Assembly (NCBI GenBank): GCA_050331575.1
Contig: JBHJGS010000025.1
Coordinates: forward strand, 1 to 6,610
Source of the DNA: JBHJGS01 sp050331575
GTDB lineage: Bacteria > Pseudomonadota > Alphaproteobacteria > Sphingomonadales > Rhodothalassiaceae
DNA: 6,610 bases
Direction of reading: 5' to 3'
Below are positions 1 through 5,317 of the stretch, piece by piece. The notes beneath the pieces are model-generated. The model had not been told where the DNA came from and made no database searches. It saw only the letters and a program-made list of their open reading frames with translations. Numbering within the stretch: position 1 is the stretch's first letter; each line of letters starts with the position of its first letter. The position numbers and the translations under genes are program-made.

Positions 1-1
1 C

Positions 2-121
2 ATGGGGCTGAAAATCAGGACCATCGGCATCGACAGAGCAAAGATAAAAATCGGCCTCTGCAACATCGCCTACAATATGCGGCGGTTGATCATGCACGAA
101 CCAAGGGGCGCAATAACCTAA
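2..121 (+). pseudogene. 3' end of a DDE transposase (IS5/IS4-type), partial at the left edge
   Basis: The frame is open from the first bases to a TAA at 119-121 and gives about 39 residues. They include RTIGIDRAKIKIGLCNIAYN followed by MRRLIMHE. This string resembles the C-terminus of IS5/IS4-superfamily transposases, which end in a 'RTIG-ARA-IGLANLAYN-RL' helix just after the last catalytic acidic residue. That resemblance is recognition from memory; the catalytic DDE residues lie outside the window. The ATG at 2-4 is probably an internal Met, so the gene should extend left. Whether the complete element is intact cannot be seen, and the pseudogene type is used only because this is a fragment here. 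It suggests that the accessory block was reached by an insertion sequence. Confidence 0.7.
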
Positions 122-312
122 CGGGCGCCGCCCCGCCCCCCCATGACCGGCGAGGAGCCGGTCCAGGAGACCTTCTCAAGCCACCAACAACCGCACCGCC
201 ACGCCAAAAAACCCGTCAGCAGACCCAACAAAACCCGTTGATGGAGATGTTCAGATGTAACGCAACTCGACCCAATTGTCCTCAGCATGAGGCGGGGCAA
301 TAGGCCCATGGC
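122..312. other. Non-coding flank between the transposase end and the ankyrin gene
   Basis: I see no convincing gene here. The stretch probably contains the right end of the insertion sequence, but its terminal inverted repeat cannot be identified without the left end. There is a perfect 6-bp hairpin, GACCGG at 145-150 with CCGGTC at 158-163. A longer-range pair, GGGGCG at 105-110 with CGCCCC at 129-134, brackets the transposase stop codon. The motif AAAACCCGT occurs twice, around 206-215 and 226-238. Downstream of the ankyrin stop (minus strand) there are only weak stems: CCTCA/TGAGG at 280-292 and GGGC/GCCC at 295-307. Neither has a T-run, so no clear terminator for the minus-strand pair is visible. 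Confidence 0.4.
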
Positions 313-1101
313 TCAGCGAAACGGTGGCAGTTGTGGCTCGGGGATGCCCAGCTTCTTGCGCACCACGTCCGGCGGATCGGCAGGAAAGGTGACGCCGCGT
401 TCCTCCATCATCGCTTTGATGGTCTGTAACCGTTCCCAACCGGGCATGCTCGGTTCTTGGCGCGTTAACAGGAATTCGACTGTATAGGCGGTGCTCACCC
501 CAGTTTTGTCGATGATATGAACGTCAGCACCCCTTTCGATTAACTCAATCGATTGGTCAAACTGATAAGAGTCCAAACTGTTAATTAGCGCGGTCTGCCC
601 CAGGCTATCCTTGGCGTTGATATCCGCCCCATGGTCCAGCAACAGCCGCATATGCGCCACCTGTCGTTCGTTCACGGTTTCGAAGAGAATGGGCTCGCCC
701 TGCAATTTGGTATTCGGGTCGGCGCCGCCTGCCAACAAGGCCTCTAAAATGCGCGGGTCGTCGGCAGTAACGGCTTGGGCCAAAGGGGCTCCGGTTTCCG
801 GATTCCGCCGCGCAGGATCTGCACCCAACTCCACCAGGCGTGTGATAATAGGAAATTGCCGTTGCAACATGGCGTAGAACAACAGCGTCATGTCGTCTTT
901 GTCTTCCGCATTCAAGTCAACCAAAGGTGCCAACACTTCGACTCTTGCGAGATCGCCGGTGGCAATGGCCTGGGCCATCTGCCGTCTGGGGCCCTCGTCA
1001 AAGAACTGGTTAGGGGGGAATTTCTCGACCATATCCGCCTCCGAATTGCTACATGCATATAACAATACAACTAGACCAATTAGTAGGCGGGCAAACGTCA
1101 T
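313..1101 (-). CDS. Ankyrin-repeat lipoprotein, probable immunity protein for the adjacent lipase
   Basis: This is a 262-residue protein. I chose the ATG at 1101 over longer in-frame starts for three reasons. It overlaps the stop of the upstream lipase gene in an ATGA. A GGAAG Shine-Dalgarno lies about 7 bases upstream. The protein then begins with a clean lipoprotein signal: MTFARLL, a hydrophobic stretch and the lipobox LLYAC, with the acylated Cys at residue 17. Ser at +2 favours outer-membrane sorting by the Gram-negative rule. The mature part is ankyrin repeats, roughly residues 41-66, 70-96, 104-130, 136-161 and 168-196, with typical ends ELGADP, LAGGADPN, LDHGADINAKD and ERGADVHIID. 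The tail (about 215-262) is charged and proline-rich. Ankyrin proteins are recurrent predicted immunity partners of polymorphic toxins. A periplasm-facing lipoprotein next to a lipase fits neutralisation of incoming toxin, but that role is inferred. Other ankyrin-scaffold functions remain possible. Confidence 0.85.
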   Translation of the reverse strand: MTFARLLIGLVVLLYACSNSEADMVEKFPPNQFFDEGPRRQMAQAIATGDLARVEVLAPLVDLNAEDKDDMTLLFYAMLQRQFPIITRLVELGADPARRNPETGAPLAQAVTADDPRILEALLAGGADPNTKLQGEPILFETVNERQVAHMRLLLDHGADINAKDSLGQTALINSLDSYQFDQSIELIERGADVHIIDKTGVSTAYTVEFLLTRQEPSMPGWERLQTIKAMMEERGVTFPADPPDVVRKKLGIPEPQLPPFR

Positions 1102-2417
1102 CCGAATACTTCCAAGAGTTTGCCTTGATCCACCTCTTTCTGCTTCTCGAGTCTTTTGATGACGGGGCCAATCATATGGAGACCGACACGCTGAGGCAGG
1201 ACCAGCCTCTCCCACCAGCGAGACTGAATTTCGACAGGGGTACCTGCCGCATCCGGCATGGCCCAGCGCGTGGTCACTCGGTCTTCCTGGAGATGGGTCA
1301 AGACTTCACCTTTAATTCTATACGCTCTAATGCGGGCAGGATGAACATTTCCGCCATAGCGCTCCACTGTTCGAGGATGCAGTCCGGCCGGATTAAAGGT
1401 GGTAGCTGATCGCCCACTTGCCAAGGACATGGCGGATGCTAAGCCGCCGCCAAGGGAATGACCAGTGATTTCAATTTCTAAACCGCGCTTTGTGACCTTT
1501 GTTCCCATCTTGACAGCCTGCTCATAATAGGATGATTCAAGATTAATTCCTTGGCGAAAATTGTTCTTCCAGTCTTGGCCGCCGCTGGTGCCCTTGAACG
1601 CAATAACCGGTTTGGAGTTCGCACCGAAGATCGCAGGACTAGGTTGGTATACTTGTGCCCGAAATTTCGTCCCCTCAGGCTCCAAATCTTTTGGCGTAAG
1701 GCCCAGGGCTGCCAGGGCCGCCTCATTATCGCTGAGATTTTTCCACCCCTCCGGCGGGCCATTGTTCGGGTCATAAACATTTTGGCTCAGCTTGGCCTTT
1801 TCCACCGCGTCGATATCGCGCTCGAACCGGTCGGCGGCGTCCAACGCCTGGGGCGGTCCGCCCCGGTCCCGGGTCTGGGCAATCAGGTCGCGCCGGGCCG
1901 CATGGCGGGTGGCCTTGTCTTCTGCCGCCAGTCGGTCTGCTAAGGAGGGCGGGGCCGGCTCAATCGGGGCGGCGGTGGCCTTCGCGATGGACGCGGTTGT
2001 CGCTGGATTGCCATGTTTCGGCGCCGATAAGTCCTGAGACGCCTTCATTTCGCTAGACAAGTCCGTCGACGCCGGGGCGGCAGCGCTCTCAGACGGTGCT
2101 GCCGGGTCTTGTGCGCTCTGGACGGGTGGGGAGATTGGGTGGATGACGGGGGCGCGCAGCCAGAGTTGCAGGCGGCCGGCGGCGAGGTGGTGGCCGGCGA
2201 GGCGGGCCAGGTCCGCGTCGCTGAGGCGGTGCACGGAGGTCTGCAGGGCTGAGCGCAGGGCGGCGCGGAGCGCGTTCGCCAGCGTGCGATGGCGCAGCAG
2301 ACGCAGCATCTCCGCCCGGGCCGCCCCGGCATCGTGCAGGATGCGACGGCGCCAGCCTGGACCGGTCGGTGCTGTTGTCCTTCCTGCGCGCACCAGGCGC
2401 ACATCCAGCGGCCCCAT
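1098..2417 (-). CDS. Class-3-lipase-like alpha/beta hydrolase, probable secreted antibacterial effector
   Basis: The protein has 439 residues from the ATG at 2417, which follows a G-rich Shine-Dalgarno-like run. The frame stays open to 2792, but starts beyond about 2600 would cross the divergent promoter. An ATG at 2507 (469 aa) and a GTG at 2567 are alternatives without good ribosome sites. Residues 1-100 form a probably helical domain I do not recognise. Residues 100-160 are an Ala/Pro/Ser-rich linker, and 160-215 are charged and helical. The C-terminal half is a lipase: strand VIAFKGT (271-277), DWKNNFRQG (282-290), nucleophile elbow GHSLGGG (319-325, Ser321), FNPAGLH (341-347), KGEVL (369-373, Glu371 where class-3 lipases carry their Asp) and candidate His414. 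There is no signal peptide, as is common for effectors delivered by dedicated secretion systems. The likely target is membrane lipid, by inference. The overlapping ankyrin lipoprotein supports a toxin-immunity pair. No secretion gene is visible nearby. Confidence 0.8.
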   Translation of the reverse strand: MGPLDVRLVRAGRTTAPTGPGWRRRILHDAGAARAEMLRLLRHRTLANALRAALRSALQTSVHRLSDADLARLAGHHLAAGRLQLWLRAPVIHPISPPVQSAQDPAAPSESAAAPASTDLSSEMKASQDLSAPKHGNPATTASIAKATAAPIEPAPPSLADRLAAEDKATRHAARRDLIAQTRDRGGPPQALDAADRFERDIDAVEKAKLSQNVYDPNNGPPEGWKNLSDNEAALAALGLTPKDLEPEGTKFRAQVYQPSPAIFGANSKPVIAFKGTSGGQDWKNNFRQGINLESSYYEQAVKMGTKVTKRGLEIEITGHSLGGGLASAMSLASGRSATTFNPAGLHPRTVERYGGNVHPARIRAYRIKGEVLTHLQEDRVTTRWAMPDAAGTPVEIQSRWWERLVLPQRVGLHMIGPVIKRLEKQKEVDQGKLLEVFG

Positions 2418-2587
2418 CCCGCCCCCCAATGATCCTGCGATCCTGCTGTGACACAGGCGGCCGCATGTCGGTTCGACCGGCTCAAGCCGCGCCTGTGCTG
2501 CCAGCATAAATAGATGTTTGGACACCGCGTCGAGGGCAATCTGCGCCCGGGTCGGGAAAAAAATCACCGCGCGGGTCGGATTGGGGA

Positions 2588-2616
2588 TTGACGGCCGTGC
2601 TCTGGTGTTATACCTA
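2588..2616 (+). promoter_or_regulatory. Probable sigma-70-type promoter of the GntR/ABC operon
   Basis: TTGACG at 2588-2593 is a near-consensus -35. A 17-base spacer leads to TACCTA at 2611-2616; TATACC at 2609-2614 is an alternative -10 with a shorter spacer. Transcription would start near 2622, leaving a leader of about 88 bases before the small ORF at 2710. The overlap with the palindrome at 2601-2630 is what one expects for a repressed promoter. The hexamers are seen directly; activity is inferred. Confidence 0.6.
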
Positions 2617-2630
2617 TCTACCACACCAGA
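2601..2630. promoter_or_regulatory. Palindromic operator, GGTG-N16-CACC type, probable YtrA-family regulator site
   Basis: TCTGGTGT (2601-2608) and ACACCAGA (2623-2630) form a perfect 8-bp inverted repeat separated by 14 bases. The core is GGTG at 2604-2607 and CACC at 2624-2627, exactly 16 bases apart. I recall a GGTG-N16-CACC palindrome reported for a YtrA-type GntR regulator in Xanthomonas; this is memory, not a lookup. The site spans the spacer, the -10 and the expected start of the plus-strand promoter, and a YtrA-type gene lies downstream. Autorepression by blocking RNA polymerase is therefore the simplest reading. Confidence 0.7.
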
Positions 2631-2709
2631 TGAATACAGCGCCGAGGCACGAACAACGGCCCGGTCACGACAGCGACACACGATACACGATCCATCAAGG
2701 AGACAGACG

Positions 2710-2838
2710 ATGCACACCGACATGACCGTCAGCCTGGCCGCCGACACCGCATGCCGCCGCCTGCGCAGGGCCGGCCGGCGGACCCGCCGCACCGGCTATC
2801 GCGGCACTTGCGCCACGCCGATCCTGTTCGCCGCTTGA
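2710..2838 (+). CDS. Small basic protein or leader peptide (42 aa), function unknown
   Basis: The ATG at 2710 is preceded by AAGGAG at 2697-2702 with a 7-base gap, one of the strongest ribosome sites in the window. The 42 residues begin MHTDMTVSLAADTACRRLRR. They contain nine arginines, mostly in the RR pairs of the middle third, two cysteines, and end PILFAA. Third codon positions are almost all G or C, matching the neighbouring genes. It is the first ORF after the operon promoter and ends 25 bases before the regulator gene, so it should be cotranscribed with it. I do not recognise a family. It could be a real small protein, a leader peptide affecting regulator translation, or a fortuitous ORF; the ribosome site argues against the last. 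Confidence 0.5.
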   Translation: MHTDMTVSLAADTACRRLRRAGRRTRRTGYRGTCATPILFAA

Positions 2839-2863
2839 CCTCACGGAGGGTGGTAAGAGGATC

Positions 2864-3247
2864 ATGGCCATGATCTCGCCGGAATGGACGGACGATCAGC
2901 CGATCTACCGCCAGCTGCGCGACAAGGTGGTGTCCGCCATTCTGGACGGCACCTTTTCTGAGGGCGCGCCCTTGCCCTCCGTGCGCAGCGTGGCGGTGGA
3001 TCTGCAGATCAACCCGTTGACCGCGCAGAAGGCCTATCAAGAGCTTGTCATGGAAGAGTTGGTGGAGAAGCGCCGCGGCCTGGGCATGTTCGTGGTCGAA
3101 GGCGCGCGGGAGAAGCTGCTGGCCGAGGAGCGGCGGCATTTCCTGGAGGAGGAATGGCCCAAGGTGCTCAGACGCATCGAGCAATTGGGCCTGTCGCCGG
3201 CTGATCTTCTGCAGACCGGGCCCAAGCGCAATGGAGGGCATGCATGA
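2864..3247 (+). CDS. GntR-family transcriptional regulator, YtrA type
   Basis: This is a 127-residue DNA-binding protein. The N-terminal winged helix-turn-helix covers about residues 8-78. It contains QPIYRQLRDKVVSAILDG, then PLPSVRSVAVDLQINPLTAQ (the recognition region), and the wing segment KRRGLGMFVVEGA. Only a short helical tail of about 45 residues follows. That is typical of the YtrA subfamily, which lacks the large ligand-binding domain of FadR or HutC types and probably dimerises through the tail. The start is ambiguous: AAGAGG at 2855-2860 suits the second ATG at 2870 better (9-base gap), whereas GGAGGG at 2845-2850 could serve the ATG at 2864. The gene overlaps the ATPase gene by an ATGA. 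It likely represses its own operon through the 2601-2630 palindrome. In YtrA systems known from Bacillus and Xanthomonas the operon responds to envelope or antibiotic stress; the signal here is unknown. Confidence 0.9.
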   Translation: MAMISPEWTDDQPIYRQLRDKVVSAILDGTFSEGAPLPSVRSVAVDLQINPLTAQKAYQELVMEELVEKRRGLGMFVVEGAREKLLAEERRHFLEEEWPKVLRRIEQLGLSPADLLQTGPKRNGGHA

Positions 3248-4101
3248 CCGCCCCGATCATCGAAACCCAAGGCCTGTCCAAGCATTACGGCCGGTTCGCA
3301 GCGCTGTGTGATGTCACCGTGACGATCCCGGAAGGCCGGATCTATGGGGTCATCGGCGCCAATGGCGCGGGCAAGACCACCTTGCTGAACGCTGTGCTGG
3401 GCCTGACCTCCTATGACGGGCATCTGCGCGTGCTGGGCCTGGACCCGGCCACCCAGCGCGCCCGACTGATGCAGGAGATCTGCTTCATCTCCGACGTGGC
3501 GACCCTGCCCAAATGGATGAGCGCGGAGCAGGTGTTCGACTATGTCGAAGGCGTGCATCCCCGCTTCGATCGGGCGGTGGCGCGGGATTATCTCAGCCGC
3601 ACCAAGGTGCCGCCGACCAAGAAGATCAAGAAACTGTCCAAGGGCATGACCACGCAGTTGCATCTGGCGGTGGTGATGGCGATCGACGCCAAGCTGCTGG
3701 TGCTGGATGAGCCGACGCTGGGCCTGGACATCATCTTCCGCAAGCAATTCTACCAGAGCTTGCTGGAAGAATATTTCGACGCCCAGCGGACCGTCGTGGT
3801 GACCACGCATCAAGTGGAGGAGGTGGAGCATATCCTCACCGATGTGATCTTCATCCGCGAGGGCCGTGTGGTGCTGGACGCCCCGACCGAGGATCTGACC
3901 GGCCGGTTTGCCGAAATCACGGTCGACCCGGAGACCGCGGAACTGTTGCGGCCGCTGGGCCCGATCTATGAGCGCCGGGCCATGGGCCGGGTCGCGCTGG
4001 TGTTCGAAAATCCCGACCGCGATCGGCTGAAGAGCCATGGGCACCTGAAAGGCCTGGGCCTAGCCGACATCTTCGTCGCCAAGATGGGAGAGGCGGCATG
4101 A
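3244..4101 (+). CDS. ABC transporter ATP-binding protein (YtrB/CcmA-like)
   Basis: The 285-residue nucleotide-binding subunit sits on the cytoplasmic face and powers the permease encoded next. Walker A is GANGAGKTT (38-46), Walker B is LLVLDEP (151-157) with catalytic Glu156, the D-loop follows as TLGLD, and the H-loop is His189. Two motifs are non-canonical. The signature reads LSKGM (131-135) instead of LSGGQ, and the Q-loop region reads FISDVATLPKW (81-91) without the usual Gln. Both fit my memory of this drug/peptide-type ABC-2 subfamily, so they need not mean loss of activity. Residues after about 220 form a C-terminal extension of the type common in exporters of this class. Start and stop both overlap the neighbours by ATGA, so the three genes are translationally coupled. 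The substrate cannot be read from the sequence. Confidence 0.93.
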   Translation: MTAPIIETQGLSKHYGRFAALCDVTVTIPEGRIYGVIGANGAGKTTLLNAVLGLTSYDGHLRVLGLDPATQRARLMQEICFISDVATLPKWMSAEQVFDYVEGVHPRFDRAVARDYLSRTKVPPTKKIKKLSKGMTTQLHLAVVMAIDAKLLVLDEPTLGLDIIFRKQFYQSLLEEYFDAQRTVVVTTHQVEEVEHILTDVIFIREGRVVLDAPTEDLTGRFAEITVDPETAELLRPLGPIYERRAMGRVALVFENPDRDRLKSHGHLKGLGLADIFVAKMGEAA

Positions 4102-5093
4102 CCGCGATCCGTTGGAACAAATATAAGGCGCTGATGCAGCGCGACCTGATCGAGCATCGCGCCGGCTTCATCCTGGTGCCGGCGGTGCTGGGCGTGCTGC
4201 TGATCCTGCTATCGGGTCTGAGCTTGCTGACTGGGAATTTCGTGCTGTTCGACGCGGACGGGCCGACCGATCAGCAGAGCAATTTCGGCCAGATGCTGGA
4301 GTCGCTGGCCTTGCTGCCCACCGAGCAAAAGCAGATCGTCCTGGGTCTGATCTTCTCCGGCTTCATGACGACGGTGTGGATCGCGTTTCCGTTCGTCGTC
4401 TTCTTCACCCTGCTCGGCAGCCTTTATGAGGAGCGGCGTGACCGCAGCTTTCTGTTTTGGAAGTCGATGCCGGTGTCTGACTGGGAAGAAGTGATAGCCC
4501 GGCTGGTCGGCGGCACCTTTGTGCCGTCCATCACCTACACCGTGATCAGCGTGCTGGCCTGCATCGCGATGCTGCTGGTCGCCACCTTGGTGGCGCTGCT
4601 GCAAGGCGGGCCGATCGCCGATCTGTGGCGGTTGGGGCCGGTGCTGGAATTGCTGCTGGCGTCGATTCCGGTGGGGCTGGTCTGGTATCTTTGGTCGCTG
4701 CCCTTCTTCGCCTGGGTGATGGCGGCCAGCGCCTTCGCGCCGCGCGTGCCCTTGATGTATGCCCTGCTGCCGCCGGCGGTGCTGATCGCGGTGGAGGGGA
4801 TCCTGTTCAAGAGCGCGCATGTGGCGCGCATCATCGGCCAACACATCTATCCCGCGGGACACCCGGTCGTGCAGGAATTCAACGCCGGCTTTGCCGCGGG
4901 CTACAGCGGGGCCGCGGGCTACAGCGGGAAGGTCACCAATGCCTCAGACGCGATGGCGGTCGGCTGGGACCGTGTGATGGACTCTGTCTGGGCGATCGGC
5001 GCCTCGATCACCAGCCCGCAATTGTGGATTGGCGTTGCTCTCGGCATTGCCTTGTTGGCCGCCGCTGTCTGGCGCCGCCGCTTCACCAGTTAA
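4098..5093 (+). CDS. ABC-2-type transporter permease
   Basis: This 331-residue inner-membrane protein partners with the ATPase. Hydrophobic segments lie at about residues 23-45, 80-110, 146-170, 182-214, 217-237 and 308-325, consistent with six membrane passes. The segment after the second one reads YEERRDRSFLFWKSMPVSDW (110-129). I recognise this cytoplasmic coupling motif from ABC-2 permeases found with YtrA-type regulators. A hydrophilic region at about 238-305 separates the last two passes and contains a tandem AAGYSG repeat (see 4893-4928). Translation starts within the ATPase stop (ATGA). No periplasmic binding protein is present, so export or envelope maintenance is more likely than uptake; the substrate is unknown. 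Confidence 0.9.
   Translation: MTAIRWNKYKALMQRDLIEHRAGFILVPAVLGVLLILLSGLSLLTGNFVLFDADGPTDQQSNFGQMLESLALLPTEQKQIVLGLIFSGFMTTVWIAFPFVVFFTLLGSLYEERRDRSFLFWKSMPVSDWEEVIARLVGGTFVPSITYTVISVLACIAMLLVATLVALLQGGPIADLWRLGPVLELLLASIPVGLVWYLWSLPFFAWVMAASAFAPRVPLMYALLPPAVLIAVEGILFKSAHVARIIGQHIYPAGHPVVQEFNAGFAAGYSGAAGYSGKVTNASDAMAVGWDRVMDSVWAIGASITSPQLWIGVALGIALLAAAVWRRRFTS
4893..4928 (+). repeat. Perfect 18-bp tandem duplication inside the permease gene
   Basis: GCCGCGGGCTACAGCGGG occurs at 4893-4910 and again, identical and directly adjacent, at 4911-4928. It is in frame and encodes AAGYSG twice, in the hydrophilic loop before the last membrane segment. Because the two copies are identical at every wobble position, a recent slippage duplication is more likely than selected protein repetition. 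Confidence 0.95.
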
Positions 5094-5105
5094 TCCAAGC
5101 ATAAA

Positions 5106-5128
5106 GGGACGGGCCAAGCATCCGTCCC
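5106..5128 (+). other. Stem-loop between the permease gene and the 37-codon ORF
   Basis: GGGACGG (5106-5112) pairs perfectly with CCGTCCC (5122-5128) around a 9-base loop, with one possible extra G-U pair. It starts 12 bases after the permease stop. No T-run follows, so a classical intrinsic terminator is unlikely. It may be a weak or Rho-assisted terminator, or an mRNA-stabilising or processing hairpin, setting the level of the downstream small ORF. Confidence 0.5.
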
Positions 5129-5159
5129 GCCTGATCGACAAACAGCGAGGAGAAATGTG

Positions 5160-5273
5160 ATGAAATCTCTCAATGTCCTGCAGCATGTCAGCGGTCTGTC
5201 CGATGATCTGCCCGTGGCGCTGATCCGCCACGCTCGCAAGAAAGAGCTCAAGCCCACACGCCGCGCCGCTTGA
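5160..5273 (+). CDS. Small basic protein (37 aa), function unknown
   Basis: The ATG at 5160 follows GAGGAGA at 5147-5153 with a 6-base gap, a near-ideal ribosome site. The 37 residues begin MKSLNVLQHVSGLSDDLPVA, continue LIRHARKKELKP and end TRRAA. The first half is amphipathic, probably helical; the second half is strongly basic. It lies 66 bases after the permease gene on the same strand and before the stem-loop at 5276-5315, so it reads as the last cistron of the regulator/ABC operon. I do not recognise a family. A second small basic ORF (2710-2838) opens the same operon; the two share only a basic character and an alanine end, not clear homology. Confidence 0.55.
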   Translation: MKSLNVLQHVSGLSDDLPVALIRHARKKELKPTRRAA

Positions 5274-5275
5274 AC

Positions 5276-5315
5276 CGGATCAGCCCAATGGCCGGCGCGG
5301 CGACCCGCTGATCCG
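5276..5315. terminator. Stem-loop between convergent genes, probable bidirectional terminator
   Basis: CGGATCAGC (5276-5284) and GCTGATCCG (5307-5315) form a perfect 9-bp stem around a GC-rich 22-base loop that can itself fold. It sits exactly between the small ORF stop (5271-5273, plus) and the rlmB stop (5318-5320, minus). No T-run is present on either strand, so efficient intrinsic termination is uncertain. The position nevertheless suits an end for both transcripts. Confidence 0.6.
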
Positions 5316-5317
5316 CG

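Noticed and set aside
280..307. Small inverted repeats as a terminator for the minus-strand pair
   Set aside because: Stems of only 4-5 bp and no T-run on the minus strand; too weak to call.
1102..1215. Longer ankyrin protein starting at 1215
   Set aside because: It would bury the lipoprotein signal peptide inside the protein and overlap the lipase gene by over 100 bases. The ATG at 1101 has a ribosome site, an ATGA overlap and a clean lipobox.
1551..1943. Plus-strand ORF opposite the lipase domain
   Set aside because: No recognisable motif; the minus strand encodes the GHSLGGG lipase region.
2418..2792. In-frame N-terminal extension of the lipase ORF up to 2792
   Set aside because: The upper part would cross the plus-strand promoter and operator and read the small ORF antisense, and the translation there is Arg/Cys-rich with no plausible start. 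Starts at 2507 or 2567 remain possible but lack ribosome sites.
3037..4044. Long minus-strand ORF opposite the regulator and ATPase genes
   Set aside because: His/Gln/Arg-rich shadow typical of the antisense of GC-rich genes. The plus strand carries clear Walker and helix-turn-helix motifs.
4209..4862. Minus-strand ORF opposite the permease gene
   Set aside because: Low-complexity Gln/His/Arg translation with no domain, complementary to a well-supported membrane protein gene.
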